From: Farysia itapuensis
Taxonomy: Eukaryota; Basidiomycota; Ustilaginomycetes; Ustilaginales; Ustilaginaceae
Assembly (NCBI GenBank): GCA_023212645.1
Contig: JALBYC010000006.1
Span: forward strand, 1 to 64,000
DNA length: 64,000 bases
Reading direction: 5' to 3'
Under the pieces are notes generated by a model, which saw only the letters and a list, made by a program, of their open reading frames with translations, was not told where the DNA came from and did not search any database. Of this stretch, positions 48,796 to 59,586 are shown one piece after another; positions within the stretch are counted from its first letter, which is position 1; every line of letters starts with the position of its first letter. The position numbers and the translations under genes are program-made.

Positions 48796-50099
48796 TCATT
48801 GCGACTGTATGTGTATGTCCACAATGACGGGCCTGAGTCAGATCGAGAAGTCCAGTCAGAGAAGCTGCAAAGCTCGCCATTGAAAGAAACTTACTTTGCA
48901 ACAACAAGGTATGCGACTGCAGGTTTCGTCGTGCAAACACAATTGTCAGTATCGAGCGCGATTCACTGATGAACAAGCAAGCCTACATTTCTGTTCCTCT
49001 TCCCACAGCTTTGCATCGTAGTCGACCATAGCAGCATTGACAAATGCAGTCTCGTGAGCGGAGGGCCGTGTGTGGACGTGGACACCTCTGGCCTCGTGAA
49101 TGTGGCCAAAGACGTGCAGCACCGGTTTGACCTCGCCGTCATCCACAAGCTTGCGCGCGAGCTCTTCGCAGCCGACCGAAGTGCCGTCGTGAATCTTGTC
49201 CAGACCTCCGATCGCGTGCGGCGGGGTGTGGGTGATGAGGATGTCGGTATCGGTGGGAATGCCTGCGTGAATATCTACTCAAATCAATCAACCTGTCAGT
49301 AGCACTTTCTTGGCCGTCTGCGCGCTTTGTTCTCACCTTGTGCCTGTGAATGCAATGAGAATGTTCAGCGTCAGCCATGAGTGTGTGTGTGCGCACAACA
49401 CAGTTCAGCAATACGCACCTCTTGACCACGCTCGTAATTGAAAGCCCAGGATTCAAAGTCCGGAGACCACTTTTTGGGGAGGAACAGTTAGCTTCGATTT
49501 CTTGATGGTCTGAAGAAGAGAGGCGTATAGCACATACCGGGCTTCCCCAGACCTTCCATCTGCGGTGGCGGACGGCTTGTCGATCGACGACAAACTCCAT
49601 AGCTTGTTGATTCAAGTAGGACAGCTTTGTGCCTAGGTAGCTCGGACTGAGGATGTGCTTCGCTTCCGACAGGTCGGCGTCTTGCTTGTGGAAGCGTTTG
49701 TTGAGCTGTGTGGCTCGACGCGCGTACCAGTCGCCGTCATAGTGGGCGCTCCAGTCGTGGTTGCCAGCAACAAAGATCTTGGTCGCGTGGGGCAACGATC
49801 TAGTAATTCAAGACGGCAAGGCGGTCAGCTCGTGTTCAGCATGCACAGCACGGAGCGGAGACTTACTTGAGCCAGTCCACCTGTGCGCGCATGTCGTCTA
49901 CCTCGCCAAGCGTTGTCAGGTCGCCAGCATGGAGCAACACATCGCCGTCAGGAATCGGCATGGTTTGAGAATGCGTGTCGCTAATCAGCACCAACCTGAC
50001 CCAATCAGGGCCTGCTACAGCTGGCGGATTGGCCACATCGTACTCTGTATGGATTGTGATGCCTCCTGGCGTACTGATGGGATCCTTGCTCGCGCTCAT
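48796..50099 (-). CDS. Calcineurin-like metallophosphoesterase (MPPED-like), seven exons
   Basis: Proposed CDS complement(join(48796..48832,48895..48916,48987..49274,49337..49343,49419..49469,49538..49799,49867..50099)), 299 residues. Metal-binding motifs are in order: LVLISDTHSQ, GDVLLHAGDLT, VAGNHDW, ITHTPPH and VFGHIHEARG, as in MPPED1/2-like phosphodiesterases. The fourth exon is a 7-nt microexon (GCACAAG) that restores the frame between RGQE and DIHAGIPTDTD; skipping it shifts the frame. The two last introns (70 and 62 nt) are inferred because they give the terminus LVVAKPVIVDIHIQSQ, similar to family ends. Without them the protein would stop after VNRARY. An in-frame ATG at 50150 could add 17 residues. 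The substrate is unknown. Confidence 0.82.
49337..49343 (-). other. 7-nt microexon of the metallophosphoesterase gene
   Basis: GCACAAG is flanked by TTCACAG upstream and GTGAGA downstream on the minus strand, with introns of 75 and 62 nt either side. It adds A, Q and the first base of D, which keeps the conserved frame. Confidence 0.7.
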
Positions 50100-50315
50100 G
50101 CTTCTACGATGCGTGAAGAAGACCCGCAAAGGAGCCGAGAGGTCGTGCAATTAAGCACACTCCACAACAGGGTCCACACCTGTCACAGCTGACTCCACAA
50201 TAACACGGCAGGCAATAAGAAAGCGTTGCAATTGCAAACGACGTGCGAAGAACATGCGAGGAAACGAAGAGCGGTATAAAGATGCAAAACAGGAAGAGGA
50301 GGAGGCAGACTGAGA

Positions 50316-51859
50316 TCAGAAATAGACACGCTTGGCCTGATTGAGGTAGCTCTCTGTTGGGCAGTAGGGGCACTTGAACCTCCTATGATTGCCAAAGGAA
50401 GGATACGGCTTGTCAGCAAATCAACAACATTCGAGCGAAGTAGGCAGCACTGTGCATACTTACCCATTGCCTTTGGCTAGTCTCTGAAGAGTTTCGAGAC
50501 ACAAGACGTGCCCGCAAGCCAGCATCATAGGCGGGTTCTGCTCCGTGCCCTGTTCCTTGGACACGGGACAGGCAAATATCGAGTGAAAGCGCAGTCGATT
50601 AGGCAGTGGAATCTCAATCTGTAACAGAGAAGGAAGGTCTGTCAGTCTGTGTAGCCGGGATTGCTTACCGATTCGCAAAGACTTACGGGTAGTTCGTCTG
50701 CCTGACTCCATTCATTGCCTCGCTCCTTCATGACGGCTTTCACCTTGATGATGCGGTTGAGCGCGCCGCCTGCGCCGATCTCCACGCCAATACTGAGAGG
50801 CGCTTCTTTGGCAATCCGATTCCTGGCGCAGAACTCGGATCTGAAGAGTGGTTCCAAGAAGGGTGCGTGTATCAGGTTGGCATCCAATAAAGGTCTGTAG
50901 ATGGCAGGCACGCTGGGTAAGAGGTGCTCCACAGGTACCGAGTCCAGACCGTCCACTCCATAGGACGTCGCGGGAATAAAAGAAGGAATGAAGGGCAGTA
51001 GAGTGAGAAGCCTTTGAATCTCGGGCAGATGGGTTGCGAGGAATGGCTGGAAATGCTTGCGCCCATACTCCAGGGCTCGCATTGTATTCGTAATGGCTGG
51101 TGCATCCGTATAGGGTACGGCCGGAGAGGTACGAGATAATTTGTCGGTCGAAGCAGTCATCATCTCGATGTTTTCGCCATCCGGATCGTCCAATCCACCC
51201 AACACGCCTGTATTTGTTCCCGGCAGGATAACACCGGTGGCGATACGGATCAACTGGCTGCGATGCAGGGCGAATTCGAGTGGACTTTTGCGCGCTGCCA
51301 AGAAGCTTCTCTGATTCTCAGCCCACGATATTGCCGGCCGAAGATCGCCCGCTGACATGGACGTAGTAATGTGATGAAGTTGAGCAAAGAGATTCTCCGT
51401 TTGTTTAGAGATAGGAAGCCCCGCTTCGTGTGCAAAGAGCTGTGATGTTGACCAGTCCCCATTCCGCTGTAGATGTTTGAGAATGACACGTTCTAGTGCG
51501 CTCTGCGCTTCGGCAGATGAGAAGAGCGCCGGGTCTGCAACGCCTTCGATGGCAATCGGAAACTTTTTGTCCAGCGCCTTGGACGTCTTTGTGATAGCTG
51601 CGTAGAATTCCTTTTGTCGATCTAGGATAGCCTTTTGGGCACTTTCAACGGAACGCTTGAGTTCTGCTGCAATCACGCTGGATGAAGCTGACGGATCCGA
51701 CTGAAGTGCAGCTTGTGCCTGTTCCACCTGTGAGATCAAGCGGTCGATCGAGTCGTGCACTGTAGGGCTGGTGGCCGCCGCTTTGCTTGACGACGAGGCT
51801 GAGTGTAGAGCTGGTGCGCGCTTAGCGACGTGGTCAAGCGACTTCTGTACCGCTTCCAT
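50316..51859 (-). CDS. RMD5: GID/CTLH ubiquitin ligase subunit Rmd5 (Gid2)
   Basis: Exons complement(join(50316..50382,50464..50618,50687..51859)) encode 464 residues; the introns are 81 and 68 nt. The RING-type end reads FACPVSKEQ, then [12 protein letters not shown], and [11 protein letters not shown] followed by the terminal KRVYF, which the two splices restore. This incomplete RING is typical of Rmd5. Upstream, [10 protein letters not shown] fits the LisH/CTLH junction and [28 protein letters not shown] is the CTLH helix pattern. The N-terminal 120 residues are helical and A/S/Q-rich. With Gid9/Fyv10 it forms the catalytic core that degrades gluconeogenic enzymes. Confidence 0.92.
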
Positions 51860-52161
51860 TGTGGAAACAGTTCCTATCGATCTGTACTACAGAGGATATG
51901 CTCTGTTTGGATGGGCTGGTGATGATACGACGCGGACTAAGCTGAGCGGACCCTTGATTTGACTCAGAGTCGCACGGCACCTCCACCCTCTCCTTGATGC
52001 GAGGCCCGATTAGCTAGTCCCGATGGATTTTTCGGTTTTTTCTCTAGCGCGTCCAGTGTTCAGCCTTTCGAAACTTCGGAGACATCCCGCTTGTTGTTGC
52101 CCCTACACCATTCCCACGCCCCCTCTCTGCTTTTTACCTTTATCAACCTCGCTCGACAATT
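51860..52161. other. Divergent promoter, RMD5 / small zinc-finger gene
   Basis: 302 bases with no gene. The right half, ahead of the plus-strand ATG, is pyrimidine-rich leader. Confidence 0.45.
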
Positions 52162-52546
52162 ATGGGAAACGGCGCCAAGTAAGTTGACTGGTTTAAAGCG
52201 TCTGGTTCTGCTCGCAAGGACTAACACTTTCCCCCGAAACTTTGATCAGAGCTCAACAGAAGCGTGACCGAAACGCAAAGGCCACGGGAGGAGAGGCAAA
52301 GTCGCAGCTCAAGGTCAACGAAGCCGCCAAGAATGTCATGTGCATGACATGCCGTCAGACCTTCCTCCTCACGGTCCGCCAACCAGCTCTCGAACAACAC
52401 GCCTCAAGTCGTCACAACAAGGTTCGTAGTTTTTGTGACCCCACCCGAGCGTCACAGAATTCACTATCAGCTCCCATGTACTGACCCTATTTTCCTCAAT
52501 CTCTCTTCAGACGTTGGCAGAATGCTTTCCCAACCATGGAAAGTAG
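52162..52546 (+). CDS. Small zf-met2/4F5-type zinc-finger protein
   Basis: Exons join(52162..52178,52250..52421,52511..52546) encode 74 residues; the first exon is 17 nt and the introns are 71 and 89 nt. The N-terminus MGNGAKAQQKRDRNAKA is highly basic, like 4F5/SERF segments. It is followed by a C2H2-like unit (MCMTCRQTFLLTV, then LEQHASSRHNK) and the end LAECFPNHGK. The same layout occurs in the eukaryotic At2g23090/ZNF706-like family, whose function is poorly known. Nucleic-acid binding is plausible. The second donor is GTTCGT, a less common form, supported by the conserved end it restores. Confidence 0.82.
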
Positions 52547-52760
52547 ACCGTGTTCAACACCGATCCGCACCGATACCACTGCGCGCTTATAGACTGTAGC
52601 TTTGAATCAAGTTATTTCCCCCCACGTACATCCACATGCACACACGTGTTTCATGAGTATGATTTGCGCATGATTAGCAGACAAAGAGATGGATCAGCCC
52701 GCGATACATGTAAGCTTGCGAGCACGAATGTTGCGAGAAGAGCCTTTGCCAAGAGCCGCA

Positions 52761-55115
52761 TTAGGCCATAGCTACGGGTACCTCGCTTTCAGTCGATCTG
52801 GAACGCTCGGAAGATGGCGCCGGGTGCGCGTCGCCGAGGCGTGCGCTCGCACCCAACGCTGGTGAATTGGGCACTGAAGAAGCATCAATGAGCGACGGCA
52901 TGCGAGCCGCAACGCTTTCCGGCGGGGTGTCGCTGTTGAAAGTCTTGCTTGCGTCTCGGTGTGACGTCGGATCAGTGTTACCGTTGCTCGTTCCATCCGC
53001 GCTGACACGAGAGACGTCGACAGAAGAGTCATTTCCGAGTCCCCGGGCTCGGCCACGACTGCCAACAATGTAACTGTTGTTCGCCGAGGTTGGCGTAGAG
53101 GCGCCTGCTCTAGCGTCCTCGATACTGTGTCTACTTTCCAATTCGACAGACTCGTCCCTTCTCGAGCTTGCAGGTGCGCCAATTTTGCTGGCCAGATCTC
53201 GGAAGCCCCTGTTGCCAAACGAGCTTCTGCCCTGAGTTGAGTTGGCATGGGCGGTATCGAACTGGACGTTATGTGACTTGCCATCGTTGGCCATGGCTGC
53301 TGCCTGAACCGCTTTGACATCCTCAATTGTTGGCAAATCCAGAAGTGCAACAGGGGCAGGAGCTGGGCGTGTGGGCTTCCGACGAGATGGCAGCTGCTGC
53401 TGTGGAATGTGGGGAGATGTGCCCTGGTTCATGATGGGAGATCCCCACCCCTCTTCTCGCTGCTTTTGCTTGCGCAGGGATGCTTTTGTTTCTGGGACTG
53501 GAGGCGACAACATTCCGGATGACTGACGTGTGCCCGCAAGTGAAGTGTCGAGACTGGTGTCGGCCGCTTGTGATTCGGCTTCTGCCACTGGCGCCAACAG
53601 AGAGACATCGCTTGTATCTCCAGGCAAGGTCGAGTCTGCTAGCGGATGAGCTGGCCCGTCCACAGAGACATCGCCTGCCAGCTCTTTGCCTATGACAGCG
53701 GATGTAGATCTGCTTGGGCCACTGTCTGCTGTGCCGGTATGCTGTGACTCGTCATCCACGACCCGCAAGCTTGGTGGCATGACTCCATCCTCCTCAACAC
53801 CGCCTGCCATCAGCGAGAAGTCTTGCGTCTGCTGTTGTGTCCGCTGCTGACGGGTAGGGGCGGTCGGCTTTCCGGCAAGGAGTCCCACGGACTCCCACAT
53901 GAGCATCGATCGATCAGCCCATGCTTCTAGAATGGGCCACCCCTTGTACACGCCTGTCAGTCGGAAGCCTGCCGAACCTTCACCACCACGGTCACCTCCG
54001 CCTTTGGAACCGCCTGCACCGCCACCGCTAAAGTAACTCTCGTAGCCAATCGAGTCCTCTTCGTCGTCACTGCCGTTACTCGTCTCTTCCAGTGTGCAAA
54101 ATTCGCCGGCTTCGAGTTCGTCGGCAAAGGCTTGCAAAAATCGACCCCAGCCTCCTTCGCCCTCACTCTTCCAGCAGACTACTTTTGTGTCGAAGTCGCG
54201 ACCAAAGATGATGACCTGACCGGGAGAACCCCCACCGGCAGGCTGCGGACTGAGGTCGATGCCGATATAGTTGCCCGCACGATCGGTGATGAGTGGGATC
54301 CAGCCTCGACACGAGTATTCAGCTCGGACCCATTTGTGTGGACAGCTGGTCATTTGACTCCGAACATCAGGGTTCGCTCCAGTCTCGGGATCTTCGTCTA
54401 CAGCTCGCCAGAACATCCATTCTTCTGCGATCTGGTCCAGACTGAGCAGGGTGGCGCCGAAAAAGAGCCCATCAGAACAGGATTGGTTGGACTCGCTTTC
54501 TTGGCCGTTGTAGGTGAGATACGATTCTCTCACACACGTGGGAAGCGTGTAGCCGACCGTCATCTCGAGCTCGTCGAGCGCGTCGTGAGTGCATGGCCAG
54601 TTGAGAGTGTCGCCGATTTCGGGGTACTTCTTGTTGCACCATTTACGAATGCGATTCCACGTATGGCGCATGGGTGGGTACGCGTTGGAGGGAACCGCAC
54701 TACCAGTCGAGACACCGACGCCAGCGCTGCTGTTGTACGCCCTTGGCCTAGAATTCGAGCTGGAAGCGGTTGGATACATGTTGCTAAACTCTGCGACCGA
54801 ACTGGTAGAGGCAGCGCCAAGAGGATGATCCTGAGCGTACGGAGAGGGAGCGCGTGCCGGAGTGGGCGGATACTGGCCAGAAAGAGGAGAAGCCCTGCCG
54901 CTGCCGTTCATGTAGGCGGCGGGGGAGGCAGGAATATTGTTAGTGTTACTGTAGGGCAATGACCACGCGCTAGGATCAAGAGATCGGGGAGGACCACGAC
55001 GCGAGGAAGGACTGCTTGTGAATGCAGTGTTGCGTCTGGGGCCGTTGTGCGCCTTTGAGTTTGATGCACCTCCAAAGAAGGACGAAAGTTGGGAAAAGAA
55101 GGAGGTCTCTGACAT
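52761..55115 (-). CDS. KNR4: Cell-wall regulator Knr4/Smi1 homologue
   Basis: A 784-residue intronless protein. The SMI1/KNR4 domain spans about residues 155-345: NWPCTHDALDELEMTVGYTLP, VRESYLTYNGQES, LFFGATLLSLDQIAEEW and WIPLITDRAGNYIGIDLSP, then GQVIIFGRDFDTKVVCWKS. Both flanks are long, low-complexity S/P/G/T-rich tails, as in yeast Knr4, where they serve as disordered interaction regions. Yeast Knr4 coordinates cell-wall synthesis with the Slt2 and calcineurin pathways. The N-terminal MSETSFFSQLSSFFGG may be a short amphipathic helix. Confidence 0.93.
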   Translation of the reverse strand: MSETSFFSQLSSFFGGASNSKAHNGPRRNTAFTSSPSSRRGPPRSLDPSAWSLPYSNTNNIPASPAAYMNGSGRASPLSGQYPPTPARAPSPYAQDHPLGAASTSSVAEFSNMYPTASSSNSRPRAYNSSAGVGVSTGSAVPSNAYPPMRHTWNRIRKWCNKKYPEIGDTLNWPCTHDALDELEMTVGYTLPTCVRESYLTYNGQESESNQSCSDGLFFGATLLSLDQIAEEWMFWRAVDEDPETGANPDVRSQMTSCPHKWVRAEYSCRGWIPLITDRAGNYIGIDLSPQPAGGGSPGQVIIFGRDFDTKVVCWKSEGEGGWGRFLQAFADELEAGEFCTLEETSNGSDDEEDSIGYESYFSGGGAGGSKGGGDRGGEGSAGFRLTGVYKGWPILEAWADRSMLMWESVGLLAGKPTAPTRQQRTQQQTQDFSLMAGGVEEDGVMPPSLRVVDDESQHTGTADSGPSRSTSAVIGKELAGDVSVDGPAHPLADSTLPGDTSDVSLLAPVAEAESQAADTSLDTSLAGTRQSSGMLSPPVPETKASLRKQKQREEGWGSPIMNQGTSPHIPQQQLPSRRKPTRPAPAPVALLDLPTIEDVKAVQAAAMANDGKSHNVQFDTAHANSTQGRSSFGNRGFRDLASKIGAPASSRRDESVELESRHSIEDARAGASTPTSANNSYIVGSRGRARGLGNDSSVDVSRVSADGTSNGNTDPTSHRDASKTFNSDTPPESVAARMPSLIDASSVPNSPALGASARLGDAHPAPSSERSRSTESEVPVAMA

Positions 55116-55907
55116 GATGATGAAGGAGTTCCGTCGATTCTGTCAGAAATGTTGGGTGAGTACTGTGTCAAGACCTTAAACTTTAGCGCGAGCAAACCTA
55201 CCTGGCGATCAGGAAATACACTATTGGGACATTGAGCCACGATGGGAACGGAGGTTAGCTCTGCCTATGAGTAGCTTGATCTGGACACCAGAAGGGTGGT
55301 GTGCGGCAGTGTGGCTGCCTGAGTCGCTGGCTACGATGCTCGGGGAAAGGGATGGTCCCTTGCACGACGACAGTGATGGTGATGGCGAGAAAGCGCGCTC
55401 CGGCCAGCCAAGACAAAAGTGTCTCATTCATCGGCCAAAAGGTCAAATAAAACACACACACAGACACACTCAAATGGATCTTGTATCAGCGTTGCTAATC
55501 TTGTATTCGTGCATTACACACTTTTGATATGCCGCGTGCATTTCCTCGCTTTCCAAATATCCCTTACCCTTCGGTCCGACGCTCACTTCATCTCGGCGCA
55601 CTCACACCGCCGACACTGGACGACATTCTGGCACGAAGGTGCATGTAGCAGAGCCATTGAAGCAGTTCTGCAATTCTAAGTGGCAGTGGGATTGGCGTAA
55701 CGCACTGACATCGCAAGATGCGTCAGGAGCGCGCAGGAGCTGGAGACGAGGCGTGTTGTTGTTTCTCGGCACTCGCCTGTGAGTAGAACGTGAGCACGCG
55801 ACTTGCTAGTCTAACACCCTACATGACATCAATTCAATTCGCCGCTGCACAGGCCGCTTCGACTTTCTTCTTGATCCGCTCCCTGCTCGTAAGGGTCGAG
55901 GACCATC
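55116..55907. other. Divergent promoter, KNR4 / glucosidase I gene
   Basis: About 790 bases without a supported gene. A short CA-rich run occurs near 55448-55470. No strong TATA box is seen. Confidence 0.5.
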
Positions 55908-58478
55908 ATGAGGTCCATTCAACTAGCACAGGCGTGTCTTGCAGCATTGTTCTGCTTGTTCTTTCTCTTTGCGATCCCAACAGGAGCGTTTAATGACGAT
56001 GAGGAAGACCTCGATTTTGACTCCAGCTTAGCGTCAGAGGAAGGTGCCAATGCTAGTCAGTCGCCCGAGGTGCTCGCCGCGGAGCAGCTGGCAGCATCCT
56101 CGCTCTTATGGGGCACCTATCGACCGCAGATCTACTTTGGGATGCGGCCACGTCTTCCCAACTCGCTATTGACTGGCCTCGCTTGGGTCGGACTGCAAGA
56201 TTATAGCGGACTGCAGAACATTCGTCATCAATGCAGCGACCAGGACGGCATGAGAGGCTTCACGTGGAAGTACCATGACGGAAGGAACTTCGGTGTGCAA
56301 GAGATCAATGACAACCGAAACAACTATAGACTTGAGACCAGCTTTGTCAAGGTCGACACTGCCAACCCAAATGGGGGCAGTTGGGGTGCGCGAATCTCCG
56401 GCACTGTCATCGACCCCACAAAGGCAGCTATGCTCTCGACCTTCTGGTACATGGGCTTAGAGAATCACGCCGGCACACTGGAGCTACAAGATGAAGCAGG
56501 TCCCAACGGCTTCGAACGCGGCACTACTATCAAGGTCAGAGGTTCCACTGCAGGCCTTGGCGACTTTGTCATGCGGGTTGAAGAACCTAATGCTGCTCAT
56601 GGAAATGTGAACCTCAACGGAAATGACTTTGTGCCACATCCGCAGCACTATGATGATTTCAAAGAAACAGCGGGCAAGGCACATTTCATGGGCAAAGCCA
56701 TTCCGGCAGAATACGTATGGAAGGGCAATGAAATTCTCCAGAATGACCTGGTCACTGGCCTCCAGAGTGTTCTCGAGAAATTTCCTCGCGAGAACATGCC
56801 ATCACCAACGTTAACCTTCAAGCTGAGCAATACTGTCGACCCTGGCTCGAACTTCTACGGGCTACAAAAGACCTTCACTGGCAATTTCACCTTCGATGTG
56901 TTTTACGACGGCGCGACAACCCCAAGGGGTGAATTGCTTAGCTCTGGCGGTCTAACGCAAGCTCTCAAAGCAAGCAAGGAAGCCTATGACCAAAGGTTCG
57001 AATCCGCATTGCGTCTCCGTTCCAAGGGCTACTCGGAAGCACATATCGATTTCGCTCGCGATCTTACTTCGGCCATCACAGGTGGGATCGGCTACTTTCA
57101 CGGAAGCGCCATTGTCGATCGATCCTTCTCCCACGAATACGACTCCAACGAAGGCGCTGGCGCCTACGATCCTGAGGTGCACGGCGCTGCTGATCCGCAG
57201 AAAACTGAGCCTGCCGAATTGTTCACTGCAACACCATGCCGCAACATCTTTCCGCGCGGCTTCTATTGGGACGAAGGATTTCATCTCGCGCACATCGGGG
57301 CTTTGGACAACGACATGAGCCTCGACATTCTCAGGAGCTGGATTCGACTCATCGATGATGACGGATGGGTGGCACGAGAGCAGATATTGGGTGATGAAGC
57401 GAGATCGCGCGTACCAGACGGTTTCCAAACCCAGAACCCGCAATACGGAAATCCGCCTACCCTCATTCTGGCTGTGCAGGCCTATGTGGATCGATTAATA
57501 GCTCGCAATTCACAGCTTGGCGTCGATTCACTAGTGCTTGGTCAGCAAGTATTCTCCGACTTTGCCTCGGCGCAGAATGCTCCGATGTCGGAAAAGATGT
57601 TGGCATCGGCGGCGCTAGGCCAAGCAATGTTGCAAGAGATCTACCCAAAGTTGCGACGGCACTATCGCTGGTTCCGACGCACACAACGAGGCGAGATCCG
57701 ACAGTGGGGCCGACAAGCTTCTTCGAGAAGCGAGGCGTATCGTTGGCGAGGTCGAACCAAGGATCACGTCCTGACAAGTGGCCTGGATGATTATCCTCGT
57801 GCTCCAGTCCCGCACACAGGCGAGTTGCATGTTGATCTCATGTCGTGGATGGGCTCCTTTGCCGATACCATGACCAAGATTGCACGCGTGTTGGGCAATG
57901 AAGATGACGCAGAAGAGTTCCAGGGTCATTACGCCGATATTGCGGCCAATCTTGCCGATCTGCACTGGAACGAAGAGGAAAAGATGTACTGCGATGCTTC
58001 AGTCAACGAGGAAGACGAGTCTTATCACGTCTGTCACGCTGGCTACGTATCGCTGTTTCCACTCATGCTGGAGCTTTTACCGCCGGACTCGCCGCATTTG
58101 GGGCATGCCTTGGACTTGCTGCGAGATCCTGAAAAGTTGTGGTCCTCCCACGGCATCCGTAGTCTCAGTATGGCAGACGAGTTCTTTGGAACCGGTGAGA
58201 ATTACTGGAGAGGACCCATCTGGGTCCACATGAGCTACTTGACCTTGCGGGCATTGCGGAACAAGTATGCCACCACATCTGGTCCGCATCAGGCACAGGC
58301 CAAGGAAATTTATGACCAACTCCGCGAAAATGTCATTCGCAACACCTTTGACGAATATCAACGCACCGGTTATGTTTACGAACAGTACAATCCAAAGGAT
58401 GGACGTGGGCAGCGTGGACACCCTTTTACGGGCTGGACATCAACTGTTGCATTGATGATGGCCGAAATCTACCCATAG
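55908..58478 (+). CDS. CWH41: Mannosyl-oligosaccharide glucosidase I (GH63)
   Basis: An 856-residue ER enzyme that trims the outermost glucose from N-glycans. Residues 8-27 are a hydrophobic signal or signal-anchor, followed by an acidic luminal stretch. The N-terminal domain contains LLWGTYRPQIYFGMRPR and FTWKYHDGRNFGVQEI. The C-terminal (alpha/alpha)6 catalytic domain has FFPRG-type FPRGFYWDEGFHLAHI, LHVDLMSWMGSFADTM and ENYWRGPIWVHMSYLTLRALR, and ends GHPFTGWTSTVALMMAEIYP, a highly typical GH63 terminus. No introns are seen. The length fits fungal Cwh41/Gls1. Confidence 0.95.
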   Translation: MRSIQLAQACLAALFCLFFLFAIPTGAFNDDEEDLDFDSSLASEEGANASQSPEVLAAEQLAASSLLWGTYRPQIYFGMRPRLPNSLLTGLAWVGLQDYSGLQNIRHQCSDQDGMRGFTWKYHDGRNFGVQEINDNRNNYRLETSFVKVDTANPNGGSWGARISGTVIDPTKAAMLSTFWYMGLENHAGTLELQDEAGPNGFERGTTIKVRGSTAGLGDFVMRVEEPNAAHGNVNLNGNDFVPHPQHYDDFKETAGKAHFMGKAIPAEYVWKGNEILQNDLVTGLQSVLEKFPRENMPSPTLTFKLSNTVDPGSNFYGLQKTFTGNFTFDVFYDGATTPRGELLSSGGLTQALKASKEAYDQRFESALRLRSKGYSEAHIDFARDLTSAITGGIGYFHGSAIVDRSFSHEYDSNEGAGAYDPEVHGAADPQKTEPAELFTATPCRNIFPRGFYWDEGFHLAHIGALDNDMSLDILRSWIRLIDDDGWVAREQILGDEARSRVPDGFQTQNPQYGNPPTLILAVQAYVDRLIARNSQLGVDSLVLGQQVFSDFASAQNAPMSEKMLASAALGQAMLQEIYPKLRRHYRWFRRTQRGEIRQWGRQASSRSEAYRWRGRTKDHVLTSGLDDYPRAPVPHTGELHVDLMSWMGSFADTMTKIARVLGNEDDAEEFQGHYADIAANLADLHWNEEEKMYCDASVNEEDESYHVCHAGYVSLFPLMLELLPPDSPHLGHALDLLRDPEKLWSSHGIRSLSMADEFFGTGENYWRGPIWVHMSYLTLRALRNKYATTSGPHQAQAKEIYDQLRENVIRNTFDEYQRTGYVYEQYNPKDGRGQRGHPFTGWTSTVALMMAEIYP

Positions 58479-58542
58479 ATAGCTTCGAGAGGTATAGAAA
58501 TAAAAGTACATAATGGTGATTGATATGTGACGAGTGCAGGTA

Positions 58543-59586
58543 CTAGAAGATCTCGATCTCGACTGCGTAGCCGCAAGATGTGCATTTCTGTACAAGGTTC
58601 CCGCGCACCTCTGCTTCTTCCCAGGTATGAACGTGTTCCTCGTCTTTGCGCTTCTGCCAGACGTTGTCTCTTGTGCGTTTGCGAAGCTCTTTGAGTCCTT
58701 GCTGAAACTTCTTGCCCCTCTTTTTGGCCTGCTCTTCTTCTCTGCGCTCGAATTCGGCATCTAAACCTTGCTCAGAGCCCCACTTGGCCGGACCAAAAGC
58801 AAATTCTTCCACCTGCTTGCGGCAAAAGAGCATCATGTTGCTGTATGTGGCTTTGTGAGGGTTCGCCTTGAGCAGATGTGGCAGCAACTCTTCGTCTTTC
58901 AGCTCCGAGTCGGTAAGAAGATAGTCTTCTTTGACTTCCGTCTTTGTCAAGAGGGAATATACTTCGGGCTTTTCGCGCTCGCACTTGCGACAGACTTTGA
59001 TGCCAAACACCCTGAGAAATGGATCGTGCACCACTTCCGGACTGCCGCAGCTTTCGCATGTGGGCCGGGTTTCGGGATCTAGTGAGATGGCCGGCTCCGC
59101 GTATTCTCTTAAACGCTGTCGCTCACGTTGCTTCTCCTTCAGTATTTCTTCCGCGGTCTTGCCCTTACTTTCGTTTTCATCAATCAAGAAGCCTCCCTTG
59201 CTGTTGTGTAGCTTCGAAAGGTCAAACTCAATATAGTCGCCCAGCGATTTGTCTCGTTGTAGCGGTATCTCGCCTTCGTTGACTTGGCGAGTTCGAGCAA
59301 CATTGCCTTTGGAGCCAACCACCGGAGGTTGCGCAGAATCTCGGAGCGCATTCCTGCTCGTGGCTGGCACACTGCGCAAGTTAGCATTCGGGCCGATAGA
59401 TGGCACTTGTGCATCGGAGGATGATTGAGCCGGTGCTGGCGCCGCCACTGTTCTTGGCCTCCGCGCCCTTGCTTGAACCCGCAGGCGAGCCTTTGCCTTT
59501 ATACGGTTTTCCTGGATTGTCCATGCATGATCTGCAGATGCTGGTGCATTCGATGGCCCTGCGTCTGAGGAGGACATGCTGGCCAT
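58543..59586 (-). CDS. RAD14: Nucleotide excision repair protein Rad14 (XPA)
   Basis: A 347-residue DNA-damage verification factor counted from the ATG at 59586 (another lies at 59577); the frame is open further up but without an ATG. The XPA zinc finger is CESCGSPEVV through VCRKC with Cys pairs 17 residues apart, followed by LLTKTEVKEDYLLTDSEL and the DNA-binding helices ending WGSEQGLDAEFERREEEQAKKR. A second pair, CTSCGY, near the C-terminus is typical of fungal Rad14. A conserved GGFLIDEN element lies ahead of the zinc finger. The basic N-terminus (KAKARLRVQARARR) may carry the nuclear signal. The stop is 64 bases from the stop of the glucosidase gene. Confidence 0.94.
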   Translation of the reverse strand: MASMSSSDAGPSNAPASADHAWTIQENRIKAKARLRVQARARRPRTVAAPAPAQSSSDAQVPSIGPNANLRSVPATSRNALRDSAQPPVVGSKGNVARTRQVNEGEIPLQRDKSLGDYIEFDLSKLHNSKGGFLIDENESKGKTAEEILKEKQRERQRLREYAEPAISLDPETRPTCESCGSPEVVHDPFLRVFGIKVCRKCEREKPEVYSLLTKTEVKEDYLLTDSELKDEELLPHLLKANPHKATYSNMMLFCRKQVEEFAFGPAKWGSEQGLDAEFERREEEQAKKRGKKFQQGLKELRKRTRDNVWQKRKDEEHVHTWEEAEVRGNLVQKCTSCGYAVEIEIF

